Assembly (NCBI GenBank): GCA_022749815.1
Contig: JAKIWV010000001.1
Span: 388,124-452,123 of the forward strand
Length of the DNA stretch: 64,000 nucleotides
Reading direction: 5' to 3'
DNA from: Thermoplasmata archaeon
Lineage (GTDB): Archaea; Thermoplasmatota; Thermoplasmata; Lutacidiplasmatales; UBA184
Shown: piece after piece, positions 23,705 through 31,473 of the stretch
How the letters are laid out: each line of letters begins with the position of its first letter
Position numbering within the stretch: the stretch's first letter is position 1
Made by a program: the position numbers and the translations under genes
Notes under the pieces: generated by a model
Database searches by the model: none
Told to the model about the DNA's origin: nothing
Seen by the model: only the letters and a program-made list of their open reading frames with translations

Positions 23705-25356
23705 GTGCTCTCCGGGGCCGGTTCCGGTAATTCGGCGAGGGCCGAGAGGGGCGTGGGAATCACGGGGGGCCGTTGCCGGATGTATCCGACCTCCGGAGGG
23801 CTCCGGGCCTCGAGGATCGAGAGAATGAGAAGGGCCTCCGGGAGGCAGTAACGTCCCTGGCATAGGCCGGTGCCCAGTCCGGTATACCGTTTCACCACCT
23901 CGAGACCGCGGTAGCCGCGCGCGGTGGCCTCCCGGAGTTCCTCCAGCAAGACGTCCTCGCACGCACAGGCGACCTGTTTCCCAAGGCCGGCCGGAAATCG
24001 AAGTAGATCCCGATAATATCCCACGAGCTCGTTCGGAGCGTCCGGCGCCCGCACTCCAGGGGACGGCACGTTCCGGCCCAGTATCGCGTCGGCCGCCGCC
24101 AGCGCGCTCGCCTCGGCCGCGACGCCGTCGCTGAAACCGGCCACCTCCCCGACGGCATACAAGCCGGGGACGGTCGTCTGACTACCCGGCCCGAGGACGG
24201 GGAAGTAGCTCCCGGCCGTTCCCCGCCACTCCATCTGCGCTCCGGCCTGGAACAGGAGCTGGGCGTGCGGTAGTCGACGATGCGCAAGTACGATGGCGTC
24301 CACGGCCACGGAGAACTCGGGCCCGCCCCCCCGGGAGAGGAGTCGGACGTGACGGACCCGCCCGCGGCCGGAGGCGGACAGCAGGAGGGTTCGAGGGTAC
24401 AAAGCGACGGACAATCCGGAGGCCCGCCGGGTCACTTCCGGCGAGATCGGTCCAGGGGCGACGAGCGCCTCGGTATGGGCTCCGAACCGGTCGAGCATCT
24501 CCGCGGCCCGGGCGCCGCCTCCGACGATCAACGCTCGATGAAACGGGGGCGCGCGCTCCCCCGGGGCCATGGACAGCGCGCCGTCCGCGGTCATCACGCC
24601 GGGCCGGTCGTTCCCCGTGAACAGCAGCGAAGCATCGTAGGCCCCCGAAGCGAGGACGACTGTCCGGACCCGGAACAGTCGACCGCGGTCCGGTTCTTCG
24701 AAGGCGACGGCTTCGAACGGCCGATCGCCTCCGGAGTGTGGCGGCGGTAGGAATACCGCAGTAGTCCGGGGAAACAGTGCGACCCGGTCGGGGGGAGCCG
24801 CGATCACGCCTCGGTCGAGGAGGCCCACGGATCGGCCGGCGTCCGCGAGCCGGTGGCCCGCTTGTCGGCCCGCGGGACCCGCGCCGATGACCAGCACGTC
24901 GAGGTCGATGGGCGCTGTGGCGGTGGGGGGAGCCGCCGCCGACGCCGCAGCGATCGGACCGTAGCCCGCGAGTCGGCGCACGATCCGTTGGAATACCGGA
25001 GTGGCCCACGCCGGCCGCCGGAACCCGTGCAGAGTGTCCAGGCCGCGCAGGAAGACGACGTCAAGCAATCCCATCAGGTCGTGCTCGGGGGAGGGCCACG
25101 CGTTCGTCGTCGTGACCGAGTCGCCCGCCTGCGGGAGATACCGGCACGCACGGACGTTTGGTTCTCCGTTGACCCGGACAAGGCAATTCGTGCAGTGCCC
25201 GATGCCGCAGAACGGCGCGCGCGGCCGATGGTATCGGATCGAGCGTTGGAGCGTGGGAAGACCCCGACTCGCGAGGTGCTCGAGCAGGGTCTCGCCTGGT
25301 TCGACCGATCCTCGGCGTCCCCGGAACGTGAATGGTACCGCTCGGGAGGAGGCCAT
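23701..25356 (-). CDS. Fused 2Fe-2S/FAD/BFD-type dehydrogenase subunit (SoxA/HcnAB-like)
   Basis: A 551-residue fusion. Residues about 5-85 are a 2Fe-2S ferredoxin-like domain with CGIGHCTNC and a downstream Cys (RACRYLP). Residues from about 150 form an FAD/NAD oxidoreductase domain (VLVIGAGPAGRQAGHRLADAG). The C-terminal 100 residues hold a BFD-like 2Fe-2S site with CAC and LCQGRYC. This order matches HcnA plus HcnB, or the alpha subunit of opine, proline and sarcosine dehydrogenases. Together with the coupled DAO subunit it should pass electrons from an amine substrate to a carrier. The ATG at 25356 is served by a TATA-like CTCAAATAGAC (plus 25381-25392). Confidence 0.88.
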   Translation of the reverse strand: MASSRAVPFTFRGRRGSVEPGETLLEHLASRGLPTLQRSIRYHRPRAPFCGIGHCTNCLVRVNGEPNVRACRYLPQAGDSVTTTNAWPSPEHDLMGLLDVVFLRGLDTLHGFRRPAWATPVFQRIVRRLAGYGPIAAASAAAPPTATAPIDLDVLVIGAGPAGRQAGHRLADAGRSVGLLDRGVIAAPPDRVALFPRTTAVFLPPPHSGGDRPFEAVAFEEPDRGRLFRVRTVVLASGAYDASLLFTGNDRPGVMTADGALSMAPGERAPPFHRALIVGGGARAAEMLDRFGAHTEALVAPGPISPEVTRRASGLSVALYPRTLLLSASGRGRVRHVRLLSRGGGPEFSVAVDAIVLAHRRLPHAQLLFQAGAQMEWRGTAGSYFPVLGPGSQTTVPGLYAVGEVAGFSDGVAAEASALAAADAILGRNVPSPGVRAPDAPNELVGYYRDLLRFPAGLGKQVACACEDVLLEELREATARGYRGLEVVKRYTGLGTGLCQGRYCLPEALLILSILEARSPPEVGYIRQRPPVIPTPLSALAELPEPAPEST

Positions 25357-25489
25357 GGGAGAAACCTCCGGCGACGAAGCGTCGGTCTATTTGAGACGAC
25401 GCTCCGCGACCCTTCGCCGAGGGCGAAGGCTCCCTGCCCCGCCGAAATTTGGCCTCAAATTCGCCGGTATAGGGCCCCAGACCAGCATC

Positions 25490-25498
25490 TATATAGAG
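25490..25498 (+). promoter_or_regulatory. TATA box of the AbrB-PhoU gene
   Basis: TATATAGAG lies about 30 bp upstream of the ATG at 25524 and predicts an almost leaderless mRNA. Confidence 0.65.
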
Positions 25499-25523
25499 TC
25501 CGGGACGGTCGCGCGACCCACTT

Positions 25524-26606
25524 ATGCGTACGGCGGATGGGGGAGAGGCCCGGCGAATCCAGAAGACCGGAGGATCGACCTTCATCATTTCGCTCCCGAA
25601 GACCTGGGTCGTGAGCCGGGGTCTCGGGTCCGGCGATGTGCTGCTGTTTCATGGGGCCCCGGACGGCTCTCTGATGCTTCGCACCGAGAGCGGAATGCAC
25701 GGCGAGACGCCACGGCGCGAGCTTCGGGTGTCGAACGAGATGAACTCGGAACATCTGTTCCGTCTCCTGGTGGCCGAGTACATCGCCGGTGCGCCGCTCC
25801 TCGAAGTCCGGACGGACGGACGGATGAACGCCCGGACCCGCGAGGTCGTTCGGGGCTTTGCCCAGCGCATGATCGGTCCCGAGATTCTGGAGGAGACCGC
25901 GGATGGCGTGGTGCTCCAGGACGTCATCGGCCCGAACCCGCTGCCGATCGCCTCGGTGATCCGTCGCATGTACCAGATGGTCCGCGCGATGCAGAGCGAT
26001 GCGATGGCGGCGTTCCACGCCCGGGACCTGTCGATCGCCCGCGACGTTATCGAGAGAGATTGGGAGGTCGACCGACTGCACTGGTTCATCGGGAAACAGA
26101 TCACGTCGGCCTTGCGCGACGGCCGGGTCCTGAGCTCGATCGGTCTCACGCTCCCGGAATGCGCCACGTATCTGCTGGCCTCGCGCGTGCTCGAGCGGAT
26201 CGCCGATCACGCCGTTCGGATCGCCGAGACGGTCCCGCTGGTAGGAAAAGAGCCGATCCCGGGGGGAGTCCTGTCCGAGCTCGACCGGCTCGCCACGGCG
26301 GCGGCGGAGGGCCTGACCGGAGCGATCGACAGCCTCGCCAACGAGGACATCGCGAAGGCGAACGCGGTGCTGGACGCCGCCGCCCGGGTCACTCGCGAGC
26401 GAGACACGATCCTCAAGGAACTGACAAAGAAGCACGGCCGGCTCGCCGTCGCGCTCGCGTATGTCCTGGAGAGTCTGGAACGGAGCGCCTTCTATGCGAG
26501 CGACCTCGCCGAGATCGCCATCAACCACACGGTGCAGCGGGCGGCCCAGGCCGCCGCCCTTCCGCACGGCCCGATGACCGCGCCGCCGGCGAAGATTCCC
26601 GCCTAG
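25524..26606 (+). CDS. AbrB-type DNA-binding domain fused to PhoU domain
   Basis: A 360-residue regulator. Residues about 9-45 (RRIQKTGGSTFIISLPKTWV) form a SpoVT/AbrB-like swapped-hairpin fold, as in archaeal PhoU-type regulators. Residues about 110-340 are two PhoU three-helix repeats with VIRRMYQMVRAMQSDAMAA, ERIADHAVRIAE and YASDLAEIAINH, where ERxADHA is the metal-binding E(D)xxxD motif. Such proteins sense phosphate status and act on phosphate uptake genes. No pst genes are in the window, so the target is elsewhere. The gene is divergent from the SoxA-like operon. Confidence 0.88.
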   Translation: MRTADGGEARRIQKTGGSTFIISLPKTWVVSRGLGSGDVLLFHGAPDGSLMLRTESGMHGETPRRELRVSNEMNSEHLFRLLVAEYIAGAPLLEVRTDGRMNARTREVVRGFAQRMIGPEILEETADGVVLQDVIGPNPLPIASVIRRMYQMVRAMQSDAMAAFHARDLSIARDVIERDWEVDRLHWFIGKQITSALRDGRVLSSIGLTLPECATYLLASRVLERIADHAVRIAETVPLVGKEPIPGGVLSELDRLATAAAEGLTGAIDSLANEDIAKANAVLDAAARVTRERDTILKELTKKHGRLAVALAYVLESLERSAFYASDLAEIAINHTVQRAAQAAALPHGPMTAPPAKIPA

Positions 26607-26674
26607 GCCCGGGCCCACGGAAGAGTCGATTGGGCCGCGAGCCTATATTCCTCTATAGATGGGTGGTCCCGCCT
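26607..26674. other. Convergent spacer with two TATA-like elements
   Basis: The 68-bp spacer between two convergent genes contains CCTATATTCCTCTATAGATG at 26642-26661, which reads as TATA-like in both directions although no sense gene starts nearby. Confidence 0.35.
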
Positions 26675-27811
26675 CTACCCGGAGGCTCGGACGACCAGCG
26701 ACTCCAGCTCCTGAGGGGACGGGATCCTGGGGTTCGCCCCAAACGACGTGGCGCCCCGAACGTAGGGCACCCACTGGGTCATCTCTTCGCGGAGGTTCTG
26801 CACGTCCACGCCGCCGGCCGCCAGAGTGGCGGGCACTCCGACGCGCGAGTTCAGCCGGCGGAACCAATCCGCGAACGCGCCGGCGTTCTGGGTCGAGGTC
26901 GCCCCGAGGACGCCGCCGAGGGACGAGTAGGCTTCGCGGGCCGCGGGAAAATTGAATTCGAGCACCCACGGGAGAAGGATCGCCACGAGGCGGCCGTGAG
27001 CGAGTCGGGTCCGAGGCCCGAGGGCGTGGGCGAGTGCGTGGACCAGACCGCTCTGCGCGTTCGAAACGGCCAGACCGGCCATCGTCGCCGCCGAATGGAG
27101 GGATCCCCGGAGGTCCACGTCGTCCGGATGGTCGAGCGCGTCGGGCAGCCGCCGGGTCAACGTTCTCACCGCTTCCCGCGCGAGGCCGTCCGAGAACGGA
27201 GTCGTCCAGGCCGACGCCAGCGCCTCGAGGGCGTGAGCCAGCGCATCCATCCCGCTGTCGACGGCCACGGTCGGAGGCATCGTGGCCGGCAGCGTGGGGT
27301 CCAATAACGCCCAATCGGGGATCAGTTCCCGAGAGGCGATCTCAACGGGGCGACCTGCCCCGTTCCAGAACTGGGCCGTCCAGGTCGCCTCGCTCCCGCT
27401 GCCACTGGTCGTGGGGAGGGCGACGAGGCGAGCCCGATCGCGCAGCCGAAGGTCGGTCAACGGGGTCAGGCCCGCTAGGCCGAGGTCCGGGCGTGCGTAC
27501 CGCAGCCAGATTCCCTTGGCCGTGTCGATCGTGCTGCCGCCGCCCACCGCGACGATCCAGTCGGGGAGGAACTCCGCGGCCAACTGGGCCCCCGCGTCCA
27601 GGGAGTCGAGCGTTGGACCGATGCGCACCGACCGCGATACCTGGACCTCGGCTCCGTCCTTGAGGAGCTCCTCGCGAACACGTCGGTCCGTTCCCAGTTC
27701 TGCCACGGCCGGGTCGACGACGACCAGCGCCCGGCGGACGCCCAAGGAGCTCAGTTGTTCGATCGCGCCGGGGCCGATGCAGATCCGCGGGGCGGTGAAG
27801 AAACCCATCAT
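26675..27811 (-). CDS. Iron-containing alcohol dehydrogenase family protein
   Basis: A 378-residue oxidoreductase of the group III (Fe-ADH/glycerol dehydrogenase-like) family. The NAD(P)-binding segment GGGSTIDTAKG lies near residues 90-100, PTTSGSGSEAT near 133-143, and the metal-binding motif GMDALAHALEA supplies Asp189 and His193, with further His residues in LVHALAHALG. It reduces an aldehyde or oxidises an alcohol; the exact substrate cannot be read. It is convergent with the AbrB-PhoU gene and lies 70 bp downstream of the Fur-like gene on the same strand. Confidence 0.9.
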   Translation of the reverse strand: MMGFFTAPRICIGPGAIEQLSSLGVRRALVVVDPAVAELGTDRRVREELLKDGAEVQVSRSVRIGPTLDSLDAGAQLAAEFLPDWIVAVGGGSTIDTAKGIWLRYARPDLGLAGLTPLTDLRLRDRARLVALPTTSGSGSEATWTAQFWNGAGRPVEIASRELIPDWALLDPTLPATMPPTVAVDSGMDALAHALEALASAWTTPFSDGLAREAVRTLTRRLPDALDHPDDVDLRGSLHSAATMAGLAVSNAQSGLVHALAHALGPRTRLAHGRLVAILLPWVLEFNFPAAREAYSSLGGVLGATSTQNAGAFADWFRRLNSRVGVPATLAAGGVDVQNLREEMTQWVPYVRGATSFGANPRIPSPQELESLVVRASG

Positions 27812-27881
27812 CGGAGCGATCTCGCGATGGTGAAGGGGCGTGGACCGCCTGCCGGTCCCCTCCCGACGGGGTGGCCCACGT

Positions 27882-28217
27882 CTAGTGGGATCCCTTGCGG
27901 CATCGCGGGCAGGTTCCGGTAAGAGAGAAGGTCACCCCATCGACGCCCCAGTCCTTGGGACGTCGTTGGGAGAGCTCCGAGAGAAGGTGCCGGTCGAGCT
28001 CGGTCAGCTCCAATTCGGAGATTCGACCGCACTGATGACAGATGAGATGCCCATGCGGCGTCTCGGGCGGGGGCCTCGCCACGGCCGCTCCTTCCGGCAG
28101 GCTCCCCGGAACGACCGGGACCGGCACGTGTCCCCGCGGGCGATGGTCCCTGCCATGCCTCGAAGGCGTGGGGCCCGGCGCGCCCTTCCGGGAGCTGGGA
28201 GACCGTTTGGAGGCCAT
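27882..28217 (-). CDS. Stand-alone Fur-family C-terminal (metal-binding, dimerisation) domain
   Basis: A 111-residue protein. Its last 60 residues match the C-terminal half of Fur: HGHLICHQCGRISELELTEL, then a central helix and FSLTGTCPRCR, with two CxxC pairs that can form the structural zinc site. The N-terminal 45 residues are Ser/Arg/Pro-rich and contain no winged helix, and I found none in the other frames upstream. The protein therefore lacks the usual DNA-binding domain. The ATG at 28217 is favoured by a TATA-like TCAAATAATC (plus 28244-28254). It might act as a metal sensor or as a partner that forms heterodimers with full-length Fur proteins. Confidence 0.7.
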   Translation of the reverse strand: MASKRSPSSRKGAPGPTPSRHGRDHRPRGHVPVPVVPGSLPEGAAVARPPPETPHGHLICHQCGRISELELTELDRHLLSELSQRRPKDWGVDGVTFSLTGTCPRCRKGSH

Positions 28218-28346
28218 CGACCCTCTCGGCTCCGCCGACGCGCTCCGATTATTTGACGGAGCGGCAAGCACGTACCGACCCGCCGCTGGGAAGGTTGCCT
28301 CCGGCACACCCCCGGACTAAATCATCGGTCGTAGTCCGTCCGCTCG

Positions 28347-28712
28347 ATGCCCGAGACGTCCCACCCCGCGCGCCCCGCTCGGCTCACTATCGTGCTCGCG
28401 AATTGGTGTCCGCATTGCGTTCCCCTGTCGGAAGAGAAGACGCACGAGTTGGCCCGCCGGCTCGGTGTCCCGGTCCGCCGGCTCGACATCGACGTTCCCG
28501 CCGAGGAGCGAACGGCCGATGCGCTCGTCGAAGCCCACGGGGACTGGTCGCCGGACTACCTGATCCCCCAGGTGTTCTTGGAGTGGACGAACGGGCGGGT
28601 CGAGCACATCCTGACCGGCTTCCCCGAAGGCCTGTCACGAACGAGCCGTGCGTGGGACGAGTTGCTCCGGAGCAGTTGGGTCCGGGACCTCGAGGCGATG
28701 CAGTCGACATGA
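28347..28712 (+). CDS. Thioredoxin/glutaredoxin-fold protein with CPHC motif
   Basis: A 121-residue protein. The strand LTIVLANW leads into the redox motif CPHC at residues 21-24, followed by a helix (EKTHELARRLGVP) and the strand VRRLDID. QVFLEWTNGRVEHILTGFP corresponds to the cis-Pro and beta-hairpin region, although the proline precedes the usual position. It probably catalyses thiol-disulfide exchange in the cytoplasm. A TATA-like ACTAAATCATC at 28316-28326 is 27 bp upstream of the ATG, giving a leaderless mRNA. The stop codon overlaps the ATG of the next gene. Confidence 0.8.
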   Translation: MPETSHPARPARLTIVLANWCPHCVPLSEEKTHELARRLGVPVRRLDIDVPAEERTADALVEAHGDWSPDYLIPQVFLEWTNGRVEHILTGFPEGLSRTSRAWDELLRSSWVRDLEAMQST

Positions 28713-29203
28713 GTTCCCCGCGGATCGCTCCCCGGACGTTCGTTCCCGCGTCCTCCGGTGCCTGTCTGCACCATTGCAACTCACGGACTCGGCCCCGGAC
28801 CATTGCAAACCGACGGGGAACGACAGGATGGGTCTACGCCTGCCCGGGAGGCGCCGTGTCGACCGTGATATTCCTTGGAGGGCATCGTCGTCCCTCGCCG
28901 GCCGTGGTGAGACGGTATCTGCAGTCGCGCACCGAGGGATCGGAGCGCGTACAACTCCGAGACCTCCGGGCCGCCACCCGACATGGCCCCGAGCTCGGCC
29001 CCGAGGCCGAACCGATGGTGGGGGGGCCCGGCGCCGGCGGTCCGATCCGGTTGCTCTACTGGCGACGATATCCCCGGAAGATCGGTCGGGGGCACTCGTT
29101 TCTCTACGCCTGCTTCCGGCACGGCGCGGGGGAAGTCCGTTTCTACCCGGCCCTGAAGTCCCCCCGAGCCCCCGACTGCCCTTTCTGCCGGATTCCCCGC
29201 TGA
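28709..29203 (+). CDS. Cysteine-containing protein coupled to the thioredoxin-like gene
   Basis: A 164-residue basic protein of unknown family. Two similar segments stand out, GWVYACPGG and SFLYACFRHGAG, with further pairs CLHHC and CPFC at the two ends, which suggests zinc or disulfide sites. The start is chosen because its ATG overlaps the stop of the thioredoxin-like gene (ATGA at 28709-28712), implying coupled translation and possibly a redox partnership. A GTG at 28856 is an alternative start. Composition is less clearly coding than in neighbouring genes, so the call is moderate. Confidence 0.5.
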   Translation: MSSPRIAPRTFVPASSGACLHHCNSRTRPRTIANRRGTTGWVYACPGGAVSTVIFLGGHRRPSPAVVRRYLQSRTEGSERVQLRDLRAATRHGPELGPEAEPMVGGPGAGGPIRLLYWRRYPRKIGRGHSFLYACFRHGAGEVRFYPALKSPRAPDCPFCRIPR

Positions 29204-29272
29204 GCGCCCGGAGAGTCTGCGTCGGGCGCCGGTCCTCAGAAGACACATGTAGGCCGGGCCGCTCCCCACGTC

Positions 29273-29893
29273 ATGGCCGGCTTGAATCCGACGGCGCAGA
29301 ACATCGTGCAGGCCCTCTCGAGTAAATCGACCCTGTTGATGAAGATGCGAATTCTCTCGCTCGGAAAGAACTACGACGTCATGGACCCGAACCAGCGCGT
29401 CCTATGCCAGATCGGTCTGGACGCCGGCCAGAACGTGGCCGGCCAGATGTTGGGCGCCGCCGTGAGCCAACTCGCCGGTGATTACATCGGACGCTACGCG
29501 ACGCGTAGCATGAATTACACCTACACGGTCAAGGACGCCGGAGGCAACCAGGGGCTGGAGATCCGGAAAACGGGGGGCGGCAACCACTCCCAGTTCCAGG
29601 TGAACGACACCGGGACGGGGTCGGCCGTCGGGCTCATCGACATGAAGCGGAGCCTCATCGGGGGGCTCAAGGCGACGTGGATGGCCCCGGGGGGCCAGCC
29701 CCTGATGTCGACGAAGGGAAACATCATTCGACGCAAGTACTCGATCGTGGGGCCGGACGGCCGGGTGGTCGGGCGGGTCCGGCACAAGATCTTTGCTATC
29801 CGTGACGTGTGGCAGCTGGAGCTTGATCCGGGATCCAACCATCTCTTCTCGTCGATCTTCGCGACGATCCTCGATTTCGAGAAGAAAATGTGA
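29273..29893 (+). CDS. LURP-one-related (tubby/scramblase-like) protein
   Basis: A 206-residue protein made mostly of antiparallel beta strands. Its order resembles LURP1/tubby-like proteins: an N-terminal segment LLMKMRILSLGKNYDVMDPN, repeated hairpins (YTVKDAGGNQGLEIRK, QPLMSTKGNIIRRKYSIVG) and a C-terminal helix-strand VWQLELDPGSNH. Members of this fold bind lipids or act as membrane-associated regulators; the archaeal role is unknown. The small residues at 45-75 (AGQMLGAAVSQLAGDYIG) could form an amphipathic membrane-contact helix. It is 69 bp downstream of the preceding gene. Confidence 0.78.
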   Translation: MAGLNPTAQNIVQALSSKSTLLMKMRILSLGKNYDVMDPNQRVLCQIGLDAGQNVAGQMLGAAVSQLAGDYIGRYATRSMNYTYTVKDAGGNQGLEIRKTGGGNHSQFQVNDTGTGSAVGLIDMKRSLIGGLKATWMAPGGQPLMSTKGNIIRRKYSIVGPDGRVVGRVRHKIFAIRDVWQLELDPGSNHLFSSIFATILDFEKKM

Positions 29894-29974
29894 CGCGGCG
29901 AGGCCCGCGGTAGGTGCGGGAGGGCGTTCGGCCCCGGAAGTGGGTCCGATTCCCATCCGCTCCGGGGGGTGGCC

Positions 29975-31447
29975 TCACCAGACTATTCGATGATGCCGCG
30001 CCAGGGGCAGCTCGCGCGCGGCGCGGCGTCGCACGAGGCGCCACCCTACGAAGGCGGCCCAGATGCGGCCCTTCCCGTCGCGCTCGAAGCGTACGTAGCC
30101 CAATCGGCCGCGTCGGCCCCAGATGAACTCGTCGTGCCCGTTCGGGGTCATACGAACGTTCCTCTCGGTGAACTCGATGCCGATGAAATCGAGGCGCAGG
30201 CCCGTCCGGATAGGACGGACCGTGAACCAAATCCCCTCGCCGGAGCAATAGTACCCCGCGTACTCTCCGAAGGTCCGAGGCCGGGGAGGACGGGGGGGCA
30301 CCTCGGCCAGCGGCTGGGTCAACGGCCGACTCGCGAGGAGGTTGATGCCCGCCTGCACGGCCAGTCCTGAGGGCGCCTGGCCCAGATTGGCCAGGACCGC
30401 GGAGGTGATCCCTCGCTTCGGAAGCACGGCGATCAACGAAGCGACCCCCTTGAGACCCCCGGAATGGGAGACGAGGGGCCCGCCGGGAAACCCCGGCTGG
30501 ACCGCGAGTCCGTATCCGTAGAATACCCCCGGGGAAACGGGCACGTGCGGGTGCATCATGGCGCGAAGGCTCGCCGAACTTACGATCCGTGTCGCGCCGA
30601 CGCGGCCCCCGGTTCGGAAGATCTCGAGATACCGTTCGAGATCCTCGAGGTTGGTCCGGAGGGCCCCGGCGCCGCGCAGGCAGGTGTCTTCCCACCAATC
30701 CTGCGACACGCCCCATCCCCGTTTGCGCGGGGGGAGCGGGGGCGAGTAGAGCGTGGTGACCTCGGGCGAACGGAGCATGATGCCGGTATCGAACGTGGTC
30801 GAGCGCATGCCCGCCGGTCCCAGGATCTCCTCTTCGAGGAACTGCTCGAAGTGGCGGCCGGAGACCCGCTCGATCACGGCGCCGAGCAATCCGAACGCCT
30901 CGTTGGAATAGCTGAAGTACCTTCCGGGGGGACCCAACAGCTGGTAACGCGTGCTCCGTAGGTACTCGAGCATCTGCTCGTAGGTGTCAATGGGCGGATG
31001 GTCGGGGTCGATCCCGACCTTTCGAGCGGCGCGGGGATCGTTGACGGGGTCGCGCGCGAGGCTCCGTGCCGAGCTGAAGTAGATAGACGGGAGGGGCGGA
31101 AGCCCGGAGGAGTGGGTCAGGAAATGGTGGAGCTGGATCCGGCGAGTCGATCGCGGATCGGGCGTGCCGAACTCGGGAAGGTGACGAACGACCGGATCAG
31201 TGACCCGGAGCCGACCCTCCTCCTGGAGCCGGAGGATTCCCAGCGCGGTGAAGGATTTGGTGACGGATGCGATGCCGAAGACGGTTCGGGGCGTCACCGG
31301 GAGACGCGCGGCCACGTCGCGGTAGCCGTAGCCCTTGGCGACGAGCCGACGACCGTTCTGGGTCAGGAGGAACGCGAGCCCGGGAATGCGATGCTTCCGG
31401 GTCGTCTTCCGGATGAAGGTCTCCAGAGGTCGAAGGTTGGGAGGCAT
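29975..31447 (-). CDS. Class C beta-lactamase-fold serine hydrolase
   Basis: A 490-residue protein of the beta-lactamase/DD-peptidase/esterase superfamily. The catalytic SxxK is SVTK at residues 61-64, the YxN motif is YSN at 180-182, and HSGG near residue 345 stands for the KTG triad. The C-terminal 110 residues form an extra beta domain, as in AmpH and D-aminopeptidase relatives. There is no signal peptide, so it is probably a cytoplasmic esterase or peptidase and not an antibiotic-resistance enzyme. It begins 26 bp after the stop of the alpha-toroid protein gene on the same strand and may be cotranscribed. Confidence 0.88.
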   Translation of the reverse strand: MPPNLRPLETFIRKTTRKHRIPGLAFLLTQNGRRLVAKGYGYRDVAARLPVTPRTVFGIASVTKSFTALGILRLQEEGRLRVTDPVVRHLPEFGTPDPRSTRRIQLHHFLTHSSGLPPLPSIYFSSARSLARDPVNDPRAARKVGIDPDHPPIDTYEQMLEYLRSTRYQLLGPPGRYFSYSNEAFGLLGAVIERVSGRHFEQFLEEEILGPAGMRSTTFDTGIMLRSPEVTTLYSPPLPPRKRGWGVSQDWWEDTCLRGAGALRTNLEDLERYLEIFRTGGRVGATRIVSSASLRAMMHPHVPVSPGVFYGYGLAVQPGFPGGPLVSHSGGLKGVASLIAVLPKRGITSAVLANLGQAPSGLAVQAGINLLASRPLTQPLAEVPPRPPRPRTFGEYAGYYCSGEGIWFTVRPIRTGLRLDFIGIEFTERNVRMTPNGHDEFIWGRRGRLGYVRFERDGKGRIWAAFVGWRLVRRRAARELPLARHHRIVW

Positions 31448-31473
31448 CGGCTCGGATCCGGATGGTCGAGCGC

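Noticed and set aside
27950..28309. Frameshifted Fur winged-helix domain upstream of the Fur C-terminal domain
   Set aside because: The other minus-strand frames give only Arg/Pro-rich low-quality sequence with no helix-turn-helix pattern, so a simple frameshift does not explain the missing domain.
29900..29970. tRNA-like T-arm sequence (GTGGGTCCGATTCCCAT followed by CCGCTCC) after the LURP-like gene
   Set aside because: No matching 5' acceptor strand (GGAGCGG) or anticodon arm is present upstream, and position 55 of the T loop would be C. It is not a complete tRNA and may be chance or a decayed fragment.
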